NCBI RefSeq assembly: GCF_009498215.1
Contig: NZ_CP043498.1
Location: forward strand, 3,574,001-3,638,000
Direction of reading: 5' to 3'
Length of the DNA stretch: 64,000 bases
Source of the DNA: Rhizobium grahamii
GTDB taxonomy: Bacteria > Pseudomonadota > Alphaproteobacteria > Rhizobiales > Rhizobiaceae
Below, piece after piece: positions 35,887 through 44,925 of this stretch. Every line of letters begins with the position of its first letter. Position 1 is the first letter of the stretch. Below the pieces are notes generated by a model. The model saw only the letters and a program-made list of their open reading frames with translations. It did no database searches and had not been told where the DNA came from. The position numbers and the translations under genes are program-made.

Positions 35887-37092
35887 TCACTTTCCTAGAC
35901 AGAAAGCCTCCCACGCCGACATCATAGCGCGCCGTTGATCAATAAGGTCCGTACGATGGTAGGCAGCCTCGACTGCATTCTTGACCGTATGGGCGAGCGC
36001 GCGCTCCGCGACATCACGGGGATATCCGTTCTCAGATGCCCAATCTCTAAAGCTTGAGCGGAAGCCATGAGCAGTGGCGATGCGCCCAGGCGTATCGCTG
36101 AAAACCTCATTGTCTCGCAGAAACTTGGTGAGTGTCATGTCGCTGATTGGTGTGCATTTTCGTGACGGGAATACCAACCCTGTGCCGGTCTCCGATTTCT
36201 CAAGCCGGCTTCTTAGGATTTGGATGCCCTTCTGTGAGAGCGGTACGCGGTGAATGATCTTTGCTTTCATTCGTGCTGCTGGCACCGTCCAGATCGCGCT
36301 GGAAAAGTCGATCTCGTCCCATTGCATCTGACGCAGCTCTCCCGAACGGCAAGCCGTGAGGATCAGCAGCTCCAGCATTTGGCGGGTCGCATTTGGTGGT
36401 CCCGCATGGAGGACGCCGGAGAAGAAGGTCGGTAAGTCCCGCCATGGTAGGGCAGGCTGATGCGCGACACGTTCTCTTTTGCCTGGCTGCTTTGGCAGAA
36501 GCTTGTCGACGACTCTCACGGGGCTCGCAACAATGTATCCGTGGGCAGCCGCCCAGTTCATCACGGCATCGCAACGCTGCTTGATGCGTGAGGAAGTCTC
36601 AGGCTTCGAGAGCCAGATTGGTTTTAGGCACGCCGCAAAGTCGGCCGGACCGAGTACGTTGACGAGTTTCTTTCCGATTTTGGGGAAGACATATTGGTCC
36701 AGAGTGTTGATCCATTGATCGATATGCTTGCGGTTACGAAAACCTTCGATCTTGTCGGCGTGATGAAGTCGCGCCGCTTTTTCGAAAGTCGGAACTGCCG
36801 CCAGCCGCGCAGTCTCCCGCTCCCGCTCCCTGCGCTCGTCAAGCGGATCTCTTCCGTCATCGATCGCACCTCTAGCCTCAAATGCCTTGGCTCTGGCGTC
36901 CCGGATCGAAGTTGTCGGATAACTGCCTAGGCCCATCTCACGTCGCGTTCCGCTCGTCGGTGACACAAAGCGTAGAATCCATTTCCCACTCCCAACCGTG
37001 CCACTAGGAACGAGATATAGACCGACTATGGTGCCGTCAGACACGGGTTTGTCGTTCGGCTTTACCTTCCGGGCTTTGGCATCGCTGAGCAT
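35887..37092 (-). CDS. int: P4-type tyrosine integrase of the tRNA-Ser island
   Basis: 401 residues. The N-terminal ~90 residues are the DUF4102 arm-binding domain (LSDAKARKVKPNDKPVSDG, LGSYPTTSIRDARAKA); the core-binding domain follows; the catalytic domain has LTACRSGELRQMQW (Arg), AHGFRSSFRDWA (H-x-x-R), ALAHTVKNAVEAAYHRTD (His and nucleophilic Tyr). P4-type integrases insert at tRNA 3' ends, exactly as the att repeats show. The gene starts 190 bases inside attR and reads inward, the standard arrangement. Start ATG. Confidence 0.93.
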   Translation of the reverse strand: MLSDAKARKVKPNDKPVSDGTIVGLYLVPSGTVGSGKWILRFVSPTSGTRREMGLGSYPTTSIRDARAKAFEARGAIDDGRDPLDERRERERETARLAAVPTFEKAARLHHADKIEGFRNRKHIDQWINTLDQYVFPKIGKKLVNVLGPADFAACLKPIWLSKPETSSRIKQRCDAVMNWAAAHGYIVASPVRVVDKLLPKQPGKRERVAHQPALPWRDLPTFFSGVLHAGPPNATRQMLELLILTACRSGELRQMQWDEIDFSSAIWTVPAARMKAKIIHRVPLSQKGIQILRSRLEKSETGTGLVFPSRKCTPISDMTLTKFLRDNEVFSDTPGRIATAHGFRSSFRDWASENGYPRDVAERALAHTVKNAVEAAYHRTDLIDQRRAMMSAWEAFCLGK

Positions 37093-37130
37093 TTTTTGCG
37101 GTCCATAAGGGGTTCGATGGATCTCTCCTA

Positions 37131-37151
37131 GCCCGCCATTCAGCCCGCCAC
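37131..37151 (+). repeat. Right copy of putative integrase arm-site repeat
   Basis: GCCCGCCATTCAGCCCGCCAC, one mismatch to the left copy (7147-7167) and in the same orientation. It lies between the integrase start and attR, where arm-type sites are expected. The role is inferred. Confidence 0.55.
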
Positions 37152-37281
37152 AAGAGGCGAAATTCGATGGAATGGAATGGTATTGAATGAGATGCTGGTT
37201 ACGCAGAATTTCGATAAAAATTCAAATAAATCAATACTATATTGTTTTGTTTGAGATGCGATGAGCTGGAGGTGACGGCGG

Positions 37282-37300
37282 CCACCTTGTCCGCCATTTT
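37282..37300 (+). repeat. attR: 19-bp direct repeat of tRNA-Ser 3' end
   Basis: Identical to 7078-7096, but here it lacks the rest of the tRNA. It marks the right island border. Sequence to its right is backbone. The ~370 bases from the integrase start to the next gene hold this repeat and the arm-site copy but no gene. Confidence 0.88.
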
Positions 37301-37461
37301 CCAAACCAGGATAATGCTGATCGTTTTCCGTCCGCGCCCGGTGTGCAGACATCAATTGACGTCCATTGCCGTGATTGCGCAGGCCCCCATTGAAAAAACC
37401 GCCGCATGCTGTCGCGCACGGCGGGTTCAAATCCAACTATCTCGATACGCTCAACCTGAGC

Positions 37462-37818
37462 CTAACGGCAGACGCGCATGCTTTCCATGTGCCAGCCGCC
37501 GTCATAGGCGTTCGGTACCTGGCGATCTTCGAACCAGCAGCGCGGCGGAGGCGGTGGGGGCGGCGGGTCGATGTAGCGCGGACCGCGGTCATTGGCGATC
37601 GAGCCGGCGATCAGGCCGCCGATGACGCCTGCTGCGAGGCCGCCGGCGATTGCCGCGCCGGTGTCGTTGTGATGATGCCTGCGCGGCGGCGGTGGCGGGG
37701 GAGGATAGTCTCCGTAGGGCGGACGACGCCACTCTTGTGCAGCGGCCGGCGCAGCCGTTGCGACGAGGCTGCTGGCAGCCAGTGCAGCCGCAATCGTGGA
37801 CAACAGTATCTTCTTCAT
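37462..37818 (-). CDS. Secreted proline-rich protein with glycine-zipper segment
   Basis: 118 residues. MKKILLSTIAAALAASSLVATAAPAAAQ is a Sec signal peptide. Two polyproline runs (PPPPPPP and PPPPPPPP) flank GAAIAGGLAAGVIGGLIAGSIA, a glycine-zipper membrane segment like those of outer-membrane lipoproteins, and HHHND lies beside it. The C-terminal CWFEDRQVPNAYDGGWHMESMRVC holds two Cys that could bond. The second of two adjacent ATGs is preferred because GGAG lies five bases upstream. An envelope protein of unknown role, conserved in rhizobia. Confidence 0.75.
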   Translation of the reverse strand: MKKILLSTIAAALAASSLVATAAPAAAQEWRRPPYGDYPPPPPPPRRHHHNDTGAAIAGGLAAGVIGGLIAGSIANDRGPRYIDPPPPPPPPRCWFEDRQVPNAYDGGWHMESMRVCR

Positions 37819-38003
37819 CATGTCTCCAGTTGAGATTAAGCCAGGGCCCAACCCGTTGGTAGGAATAATCGCATCGCTGCGCTTAACGGCTCATGAACGA
37901 TATAAGCGGCCCGACGGTGAATCGTGCGCACCGCGACGCTTTGCCACCACTCTCCGACGAGATTGGGGCAATGTGAAAACCTGTTGCTGGGTGGGGCTCC
38001 GGT

Positions 38004-39308
38004 CTAGACGAGCACTGCCTGATCAACGCGGTCTTCCGTGCCGAAGAACTTCAGGTAGCGCTGGACCTCTGCCGGATCGCCGGTCGCCTTTTGCGGATTG
38101 TCCGACAGTTTGACCGCGGGCCGTCCGTTGGCATCGCTGACCTTGCAGACGATGGAGATCGGGTTCAGCCCGGAGATCTCGGTCGGTGCGCAGCCGGCAA
38201 AGTCGTTGGTGAGGTTGGTGCCCCAGCCGAAGCTCATCCGCACCTTGCCTTCGAAATGCTTGTAGGTGTCGATGATCGCATCGACGTCGAGCCCGTCGGA
38301 GAAGATGAGAAGCTTCTGGCGCGGATCGCGCCCCATCTTCTTCCACCACTCGATAATCTTCTCGCCGCCCTCGATCGGCGGTGCGCTATCCGGCCGGAAA
38401 CCGGTCCAATCGGCGACCCATTCGGGCGCGTCGCGCAGGAAGGCGGCGGTGCCGAAGGCGTCGGGAAGGACGATCAGCAGATTGCCGCCATAGAGCTTGT
38501 TCCAGTCGCGCAGCACCTTGTAGGGCGAATTGCGCAGTTCCTCATCGGTCTGGGCAAGGGCTGCGGCAACCATCGGTAGCTCGTGGGCATTGGTACCCAC
38601 CGCTTCGAGATCGGAATCCATCGCGAGCAGGACGTTGCTGGTACCGGTGAAAGCAGGACCGATGCCTTCCTTCAGTGCCTCGACGCACCAGCGCTGCCAT
38701 AGGAAGCTGTGACGCCGGCGCGTGCCGAAGTCGGAGATGCGCAGGCCCGGCAGTTCGCGCAGGCGCTCGACCTTCTCCCACATCCGCGCCTTGGCGCGGG
38801 CATAGAGCACGTCGAGCGTAAACGGCCCGAGCGCCTTCATGGCGGTGCGCGAGCGTAACTCGTTGATGATCGCGAGCGCCGGGATTTCCCACATGGTCGT
38901 GTCCTTCCACGAGCCGTGGAAGTCGAGCACATATTGGCCGTCGCGCTTCGACAGCTCGTATTCCGGCAGCTGGAAATGCGACAGCCAGGCGAGGAATTCG
39001 GGCTCGAAGATCTGCGCGCGCCCATAGAAGCTGTTACCGGCCAGCCAGATCATCTCTTTCTTCGAGAGGCGCAGCGAGCGCGCGTGGTCGAGTTGCTCGC
39101 GCAGTTCTCCCTCATCGATCTCTTCGGCGAGACGGACGCGCTTGGTGCGGTTGATGACCGTGAAGGTCGCGTTCGCATCCGGATAGAGCTTCCAGATCAT
39201 CTGCAGCATGAGCAGCTTGTAGAAATCCGTGTCGATCAGGCTGCGAACAATCGGATCGAGCTTCCAGGTGTGGTTATAAACGCGCCGTGCGATATCAGTC
39301 TTGGCCAT
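38004..39308 (-). CDS. pncB: Nicotinate phosphoribosyltransferase
   Basis: 434 residues, typical of Pnc[21 protein letters not shown] is the N-terminal signature; [20 protein letters not shown] and [13 protein letters not shown] are active-site blocks; [14 protein letters not shown] and [12 protein letters not shown] are the PRPP-binding region. It forms nicotinate mononucleotide from nicotinate and PRPP in NAD salvage. The start [12 protein letters not shown] was preferred over a longer frame lacking family similarity. First backbone enzyme outside the island. Confidence 0.95.
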   Translation of the reverse strand: MAKTDIARRVYNHTWKLDPIVRSLIDTDFYKLLMLQMIWKLYPDANATFTVINRTKRVRLAEEIDEGELREQLDHARSLRLSKKEMIWLAGNSFYGRAQIFEPEFLAWLSHFQLPEYELSKRDGQYVLDFHGSWKDTTMWEIPALAIINELRSRTAMKALGPFTLDVLYARAKARMWEKVERLRELPGLRISDFGTRRRHSFLWQRWCVEALKEGIGPAFTGTSNVLLAMDSDLEAVGTNAHELPMVAAALAQTDEELRNSPYKVLRDWNKLYGGNLLIVLPDAFGTAAFLRDAPEWVADWTGFRPDSAPPIEGGEKIIEWWKKMGRDPRQKLLIFSDGLDVDAIIDTYKHFEGKVRMSFGWGTNLTNDFAGCAPTEISGLNPISIVCKVSDANGRPAVKLSDNPQKATGDPAEVQRYLKFFGTEDRVDQAVLV

Positions 39309-39420
39309 GAACTCCGCCCATTCCCCGACCGGGCAAAATCGCGTCATGAGCCGACGCGAGAAGACCGGCTGGTGCGCTTCTTATCGAAAAATCAGCCGGC
39401 AAAGTCCAGCACAAACGGAT

Positions 39421-39453
39421 GAGCACCCCTGCCGGTGGTCCGGCAGGGTGCTC
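39421..39453 (-). terminator. Strong hairpin downstream of the 116-residue membrane gene
   Basis: GAGCACCC(C)TGCCGG and CCGGCAGGGTGCTC make a 14-bp stem with one bulged base and a 4-base loop. It lies 28 bases after the stop of the 39482-39832 gene on its strand and before pncB. A T-poor tail follows, so it is only a probable terminator. Confidence 0.6.
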
Positions 39454-39481
39454 TGTGGTGACCGCCTCGACCCGCCCCGTT

Positions 39482-39832
39482 CTATTGCCCGGTGGTCTTC
39501 GGCGTTGCCGGCGCGGTATTCGTGCCTGTAGGCTGAGACTGCGTTTCGGTCGGAACAGCGTTACCGTTCTGCAATGATGGCGATGGTGGCGTCGCTGGCT
39601 GCTCGGACTGCAACCGCTGTCCGGGCTGCTGCGGAGCAACCTCCGCCGCCTCCTTCTTGCCCCAAATCTCGACAGGGATCCAAATGATGAATGCGAGCAC
39701 CAGAGCCGCTATCAGGACCGCAAGGATGCGGGTGCCCGCGCGGCCCTGCTTTGCGTTCACAGGTGAAATCGTCTCCTCGGCGTGAAGCTTTCCGTCCGTT
39801 TCTTCCCAGCGCGTTTCCGTCTGCTGAGCCAT
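39482..39832 (-). CDS. Single-pass membrane protein of unknown function
   Basis: 116 residues. The N-terminal ~33 are polar (KLHAEETISPVNAKQGRAG), then one transmembrane helix (ILAVLIAALVLAFIIWIPVEIW), then a low-complexity Pro/Gln/Thr/Ser tail (PGQRLQSEQPATPPSPS). The topology suggests N-in with the tail in the periplasm. No recognised family. Separated from pncB by a strong hairpin and from the dehydrogenase by a 90-base gap. Confidence 0.65.
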   Translation of the reverse strand: MAQQTETRWEETDGKLHAEETISPVNAKQGRAGTRILAVLIAALVLAFIIWIPVEIWGKKEAAEVAPQQPGQRLQSEQPATPPSPSLQNGNAVPTETQSQPTGTNTAPATPKTTGQ

Positions 39833-39922
39833 GCTTTTCTCCTTCCGACGTCGCGCGAGCCATCATCAGCCCGGCACCTCATCCTGGAGGAAAACGAACG
39901 GCAGACAGCATGGTTCCTGCCG

Positions 39923-40882
39923 TCAGTAACCGCGCTGCCGGTCGACGACGAACTGCAGCGGCTCGCCACCCTCGTGGCGGGCGATCTGGCGCTCGACGTG
40001 GCGGAAGAGCGCTGTCTCATCGGAGACTGCCGCATCGTGCGGCGTGATGAACACGTTTTCGAGCCCCCAGAGCGGATCGTCGGAGGCAAGCGGCTCGACC
40101 GCGAAGACGTCGATCGACGCACCGCCGAGCACGCCGCCCTCGATCGCGGCGACGATGTCCGATTGCACCTGGCTCTTGCCGCGGCCCGCATTGATAAACA
40201 CAGGCTTGCCGAGCGCACCGCCCTGCCGCAGCTTCGAAAACAGCGCGGCATTGTAGAAGCCTGTCGTCTCCGGTGTCAGCGGGAGCAGACCGACGAGAAA
40301 ATCCGTTCTGGAGAGGAAATCATCGAGCTGCCCGGAATCGAAGGTCTCGACGCCATCGATCTCCTTGCGGCTGCGCGACCAGCCGATGACGTTGAAGCCC
40401 ATGACCTTCAGCTTGTATGCCGCATCCTGCCCGAGTACGCCAAGGCCCATGATGCCGACGGTGATTTCTGCGGCCTCAGGTGGAACGAGCTTGCCCCAGA
40501 TGCGCGCCCGCTGATCCTTGTCGTGCTGATGCTGCTGGCGCAGGTGCATCAGGCACTGCATCACCACCCATTCGCTCATCCGCGTCGTCAGGCTTCGGTC
40601 GGAGAAGCGAACGATCGGCACATCGGGCAAGCCCGGCAGGTTCATGAAGCTGTCGACGCCGGCGCCACCGGAGAAGATGACCTTGAGATTAGGGGCGCGG
40701 CTGAAAAGATCCGCGTCCGGTTTCCAGAGCAGCGCATAGTCGATGCCGGTCAGATCGCGATCCCTGTTGGCGGGATCCGCGAGATTGATGCTGCCGCGAT
40801 CGGGAAAGGCCGTTTTCAGGATGCGGGCAACGGTATCGGGGTCGAATTTCAAATCGACGAGAATGGGCTGTTTTGCGGACAT
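39923..40882 (-). CDS. ghrA: 2-hydroxyacid dehydrogenase (glyoxylate/hydroxypyruvate reductase A type)
   Basis: 319 residues, typical of GhrA rather than the longer SerA-type enzymes. GIMGLGVLGQDAAYKL is the NAD(P) Rossmann loop, FINAGRGKSQVQSD carries the catalytic Arg, and ITPHDAAVSDE the catalytic His. It reduces glyoxylate or hydroxypyruvate with NADPH. It directly follows the yejF stop by eight bases on the same strand, so is possibly co-transcribed with the yej operon. Family clear, substrate not certain. Confidence 0.85.
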   Translation of the reverse strand: MSAKQPILVDLKFDPDTVARILKTAFPDRGSINLADPANRDRDLTGIDYALLWKPDADLFSRAPNLKVIFSGGAGVDSFMNLPGLPDVPIVRFSDRSLTTRMSEWVVMQCLMHLRQQHQHDKDQRARIWGKLVPPEAAEITVGIMGLGVLGQDAAYKLKVMGFNVIGWSRSRKEIDGVETFDSGQLDDFLSRTDFLVGLLPLTPETTGFYNAALFSKLRQGGALGKPVFINAGRGKSQVQSDIVAAIEGGVLGGASIDVFAVEPLASDDPLWGLENVFITPHDAAVSDETALFRHVERQIARHEGGEPLQFVVDRQRGY

Positions 40883-40890
40883 GATCGTCT

Positions 40891-42528
40891 TTACTGTTGG
40901 ACGGCGGGCGTCGGCACCGCCTCGATGTTGAAGGCGGCAGCCATTAGCGCCTTGGTATAGTCATCCTTCGGCGCACCGAAGATATCGGCCGACGGTCCCT
41001 GCTCGACCACCTTGCCGAAGCGCATGACGATGACGTCGTTTGCCAGCGCCTTCACCACCTTCAGGTCGTGGCTGATGAACAGGTAGGCGAGATCGTGTTT
41101 CTTCTGCAGATCGCGCAGGAGATCGACGACTTGCGCCTGGACGCTCATGTCGAGCGCCGAGGTTGGCTCGTCCAGCATCACGAAGCGCGGTTTCAGCACC
41201 ATGGCGCGGGCAATGGCGATGCGCTGGCGTTGCCCGCCTGAGAATTCGTGCGGATAGCGCCAACGGGTCAGCGGATCGAGCCCGACCTCTTCCAGCGCCC
41301 AGCAGACGCGGCTGTCGCGCTCTTCATAGGAGAGCGACCGCTCATGTACTTTGAGCCCCTCGGCGATGATATCGCCGACCGACATGCGCGGGCTGAGCGA
41401 GCCGTAGGGATCCTGGAACACGACCTGCAACTGGTTGCGCAGCGGCCGCATCTCCGTAAATGAATAGCTGGCTATATCCTTACCGACAAAACTGATCCGG
41501 CCCTGCGAGGAGATCAGCCGTGTCAGCGCGAGGCCGAGCGTCGTCTTGCCGGAACCGGATTCACCGACGACGCCGAGCGTCTGGCCAGCGCGCAGCTGCA
41601 GGTCGATGCCGTCGACGGCCTTCACATGATCGACGACCTTGCGCATGAGCCCGGCCTTGATCGGGAACCAGACGCGAATGTCGGATCCCTGCATCACGAT
41701 GGGTTTCGAGGCGTCCGCAAGCGGCGGCTCGCCGCGCGGCTCGGAGGCGAGCAGATGCCGGGTGTAATCGTGTTTGGGATTGCGGAAGACCTCTTCCACC
41801 GTGCCGGTCTCGACGATCTTGCCCTTGGTCATCACGCAGACCCGATCGGCAAACTTTCGCACGATGCCGAGGTCGTGGGTGATGAACAGCATCGACATGC
41901 CATGCTGCCCCTTCAGCTGCCGCAGCAGTTCGAGGATCTGTGCCTGCACGGTGACGTCGAGCGCCGTCGTCGGCTCGTCGGCAATCAGAAGCTCCGGCCG
42001 GTTGGCGAGCGCCATGGCGATCATCACGCGTTGGCGCTGGCCGCCTGACAGCTCGTGCGGATAGGCCTTCAGCCGCTTTTCCGGCTCGCGAATGCCGACC
42101 TGGTTGAGCAGTTCGAGAATCCGCTTGCGCGCCGCCTGTCCCGTCACGCCCTGATGCAACTCGAGAATCTCGGCGATCTGCTTCTCGATGCTGTGCAGCG
42201 GATTGAGCGAGGTCATCGGCTCCTGGAAGATCATCGTGATGTCGTTGCCGCGCACTTCGCGCAACGCCTTGTCGGATGCCTTCAGGAGGTCCTTGCCCTT
42301 GAACAGGATTTCGCCGGAGGGATGGCTGGCGGAGGGGTAGGGGAGCAGCCGCAGGATCGAGTTGGCGGAGACCGACTTGCCCGACCCGGACTCGCCGACC
42401 AGCGCCACGACCTCGCCCTTGCGGATATCGAAGGAGACGCGATCGACAGCCAGCGATGTTTCGCCGCCCTGGTGGAATGCCACCGAGAGATCGCGGACGG
42501 ACAGCAGTGTTTCGGCAGCGTCACTCAT
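40891..42528 (-). CDS. yejF: Oligopeptide ABC transporter, duplicated ATP-binding subunit
   Basis: 545 residues with two ABC domains, as in YejF. Domain 1: [47 protein letters not shown]. Domain 2: [46 protein letters not shown]. Oligopeptide transporter C-terminal segments follow each domain. In rhizobia and Brucella, Yej imports peptides and affects sensitivity to antimicrobial peptides. The start MSDAAETLL overlaps the yejE stop by ATGA; a longer frame into yejE was rejected. Confidence 0.93.
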   Translation of the reverse strand: MSDAAETLLSVRDLSVAFHQGGETSLAVDRVSFDIRKGEVVALVGESGSGKSVSANSILRLLPYPSASHPSGEILFKGKDLLKASDKALREVRGNDITMIFQEPMTSLNPLHSIEKQIAEILELHQGVTGQAARKRILELLNQVGIREPEKRLKAYPHELSGGQRQRVMIAMALANRPELLIADEPTTALDVTVQAQILELLRQLKGQHGMSMLFITHDLGIVRKFADRVCVMTKGKIVETGTVEEVFRNPKHDYTRHLLASEPRGEPPLADASKPIVMQGSDIRVWFPIKAGLMRKVVDHVKAVDGIDLQLRAGQTLGVVGESGSGKTTLGLALTRLISSQGRISFVGKDIASYSFTEMRPLRNQLQVVFQDPYGSLSPRMSVGDIIAEGLKVHERSLSYEERDSRVCWALEEVGLDPLTRWRYPHEFSGGQRQRIAIARAMVLKPRFVMLDEPTSALDMSVQAQVVDLLRDLQKKHDLAYLFISHDLKVVKALANDVIVMRFGKVVEQGPSADIFGAPKDDYTKALMAAAFNIEAVPTPAVQQ

Positions 42529-43673
42529 TGAAACGTCTTCCTGGGATCGAATGCATCGCGAACCGCCTCGCCGATGAAGATCAACAGCGACAGCATGATC
42601 GACATGGTGAAGAACGCCGTCAGTCCGAGCCACGGCGCCTGCAGGTTGGCCTTGCCCTGCGCGATCATCTCGCCGAGCGAAGGGGAGCCCGGCGGCATGC
42701 CGAAGCCGAGGAAGTCGAGTGACGTCAACGTGGTGATCGAGCCCGACAGGATGAACGGCAGGAAGGTCAGCGTTGCGACCATCGCGTTCGGCAACAGATG
42801 CCGCCACATGATCGTGCGGTTGCCGACGCCGAGCGCCCGCGCTGCCCGCACATACTCGAAATTTCGGGCCCGCAGGAATTCCGCACGCACGACGCCGACG
42901 AAGCCGACCCAGGAGAACAGCAGCATGATCCCGAGCAGCACGAAGAAGCCGGGAGGCAGGATCGCCGCGATGATCAACAGGATGTAGAGCACCGGCATCG
43001 ACGACCAGATCTCGATGAAGCGCTGCAGCAAGAGGTCCGTCCAGCCGCCGAAATAGCCCTGGATCGCGCCGGCAGTGACGCCGATGACGGCAGAGAAGAT
43101 CGTCAGCACCAGGCCGAAGAGCACGGAGATGCGGAAGCCGTAAATGACGCGGGCAAGAACGTCACGCGCCTGATCGTCCGTGCCGAGCCAGTTGAGGTTG
43201 CCGAGGTTGCAGCCCGGATCGGCCGCACCCTGGGGATATCCGGAGCAGCGTTCCTCCTTGCTCATCAGCCAGAAGGGCGCGGTCGGCGCCGAATGCGGGA
43301 TATTCGAGTTGACCGAACGATAGGAGTAATGGATCGGCGGCCAGATCATCCAGCCATTGGCCTTGATCTCGTCGGAAATAACGTCGGAACGATAGTCCGT
43401 CTCGGCAAGGAATCCGCCGAACTTCTCTTCCGGATAATTGACCAGCACAGGAAACAGGATTTCGCCCTTGTAGGACGCGACGATCGGCCGGTCGTTGGCG
43501 ATGAACTCGGCAAACAGGCTGAGCACGAACAGCACGAGAAACAGCCACAAGGACCAGTAGCCGCGGCGGTTAGCCTTGAAGTTCTTCCAGCGGCGAACAT
43601 TGGTCGGCGACAGCAGCCCCTTGCGCGGCGGCTTGACCGGCGTTGCGCTGGTCGGATTGGCGGCGGTGTCCAT
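42525..43673 (-). CDS. yejE: Oligopeptide ABC transporter permease
   Basis: 382 residues. A soluble N-terminus with an N-terminal helix (WSLWLFLVLFVLSLFAEFI) and a ~100-residue periplasmic insert, then the BPD_transp_1 core with EFLRARNFEYVRAARALGVGNRTIMWRHLLPNA, the EAA loop. Length and insert match YejE rather than OppC. Overlaps yejB by a shared base and yejF by ATGA. Forms the channel with YejB. Confidence 0.93.
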   Translation of the reverse strand: MDTAANPTSATPVKPPRKGLLSPTNVRRWKNFKANRRGYWSLWLFLVLFVLSLFAEFIANDRPIVASYKGEILFPVLVNYPEEKFGGFLAETDYRSDVISDEIKANGWMIWPPIHYSYRSVNSNIPHSAPTAPFWLMSKEERCSGYPQGAADPGCNLGNLNWLGTDDQARDVLARVIYGFRISVLFGLVLTIFSAVIGVTAGAIQGYFGGWTDLLLQRFIEIWSSMPVLYILLIIAAILPPGFFVLLGIMLLFSWVGFVGVVRAEFLRARNFEYVRAARALGVGNRTIMWRHLLPNAMVATLTFLPFILSGSITTLTSLDFLGFGMPPGSPSLGEMIAQGKANLQAPWLGLTAFFTMSIMLSLLIFIGEAVRDAFDPRKTFQ

Positions 43674-44767
43674 CAGACGTCCCTCCGCTCGAAGTCGATG
43701 CGCGGATCGATCCATGTGTAGATCAGGTCGGAGATCAGGCTGACGAACAGGCCGAGCAACGAGAAGATGTAGAGCGTCGCAAACACGATCGGGTAATCGC
43801 GGTTGACGACAGAGAGATAGCCGAGCCGCCCGAGGCCATCGAGCGAGAAGATGTTCTCGATCAGGAGCGATCCGGTGAAGAAGGCCGAGATGAAGGCGCC
43901 GGGGAAGCCAGCGATGATGATCAGCATGGCGTTGCGGAAGACGTGGCCGTAGAGCACCTGCCGTTCGTTCAGGCCCTTGGCCCGGGCCGTCACGACATAC
44001 TGCTTCTTGATCTCCTCGATGAAGGAGTTTTTCGTCAGCAGCGTCGTCGTCGCGAAGGCGGCGAGCGACAGCGAGATCAGCGGCAGCGTCAGGTGCCAGA
44101 AATAGTCGAGCGGCTTCTGCCACCAGGCGAGCTGGTCGAAATTGTCGGAGACGAGGCCGCGCAGCGGGAACCAGTCGTAGAAGGATCCGCCGGCAAAGAG
44201 CACGATCAGCAGGATGCCGAACAGGAAGCTTGGAACGGCATAGCCGATGATGATGATGCCTGAAGTCCAGACGTCGAAGGTCGAGCCGTCCTTGACCGCC
44301 TTGCGGATGCCGAGCGGGATCGAAATCCCGTAGGAGAAGATCATGATCCAGATGCCGAGCGAGGCGGAGACCGGAAGCTTTTCCTTGATCAGTTCGAGAA
44401 CCGTGGTGTTGCGGAAGAAGCTCTCGCCGAAGTCGAAGCGGATGTAGTTCCACATCATTTCGCCAAAGCGCGTCAGCGGCGGCTTGTCGAAGCCGAACTG
44501 CTTTTCGAGCTTGGCGATCAATTCGGGATCAAGCCCCTGGGCGCCGCGGTATTTCGAGCTGCCTTCGTCGAGGCCACCACCGCCGAGAAGATCGCCGCCA
44601 CCGCCGGAAAGGCGCGAGTCGGCTCCCTGCGCATCGCCTGTCAGCTGCGCGATCACCTGCTCGACCGGACCGCCCGGTGCGAACTGGATGACGGTGAACG
44701 AAATGGCCATGATGCCGACGATTGTCGGGATCATCAGAAGCAGGCGGCGAAGAATATAGGCTCCCAT
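43673..44767 (-). CDS. yejB: Oligopeptide ABC transporter permease
   Basis: 364 residues. [24 protein letters not shown] is the first helix typical of DppB/OppB; a Ser/Gly-rich insert ([17 protein letters not shown]) near residue 55 is peculiar to YejB of rhizobia; [30 protein letters not shown] is the EAA loop. It pairs with YejE. It is preceded on its strand by yejA with a 158-base gap containing a small hairpin. Confidence 0.93.
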   Translation of the reverse strand: MGAYILRRLLLMIPTIVGIMAISFTVIQFAPGGPVEQVIAQLTGDAQGADSRLSGGGGDLLGGGGLDEGSSKYRGAQGLDPELIAKLEKQFGFDKPPLTRFGEMMWNYIRFDFGESFFRNTTVLELIKEKLPVSASLGIWIMIFSYGISIPLGIRKAVKDGSTFDVWTSGIIIIGYAVPSFLFGILLIVLFAGGSFYDWFPLRGLVSDNFDQLAWWQKPLDYFWHLTLPLISLSLAAFATTTLLTKNSFIEEIKKQYVVTARAKGLNERQVLYGHVFRNAMLIIIAGFPGAFISAFFTGSLLIENIFSLDGLGRLGYLSVVNRDYPIVFATLYIFSLLGLFVSLISDLIYTWIDPRIDFERRDV

Positions 44768-44840
44768 CAGCGAGCGGCCTCCGGGGAGTTCTGTCGTAGG
44801 CTGTCCAGTCTATCGCCGCTCAATCGTCAAGCCTTCCTCT

Positions 44841-44856
44841 GCCGGTTCATACCGGC
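44841..44856 (-). terminator. Small hairpin between yejA and yejB
   Basis: GCCGGT and ACCGGC pair around TCAT in the gap between the binding-protein and permease genes, with no T tract. Possibly a weak attenuator or an RNA-stabilising element as at bmp. Confidence 0.3.
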
Positions 44857-44925
44857 GCTGATCATGGTCCGAAGTGATTCGGTTGGTCCATTTGGAGCCC
44901 AGCCGTCAGGCCAATGCAAGTCCGC

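Noticed and set aside
35486..35914. Minus-strand open frame of 142 codons between the IS remnant and integrase
   Set aside because: Basic, low-complexity, no ribosome site, overlaps the integrase end; treated as non-coding.
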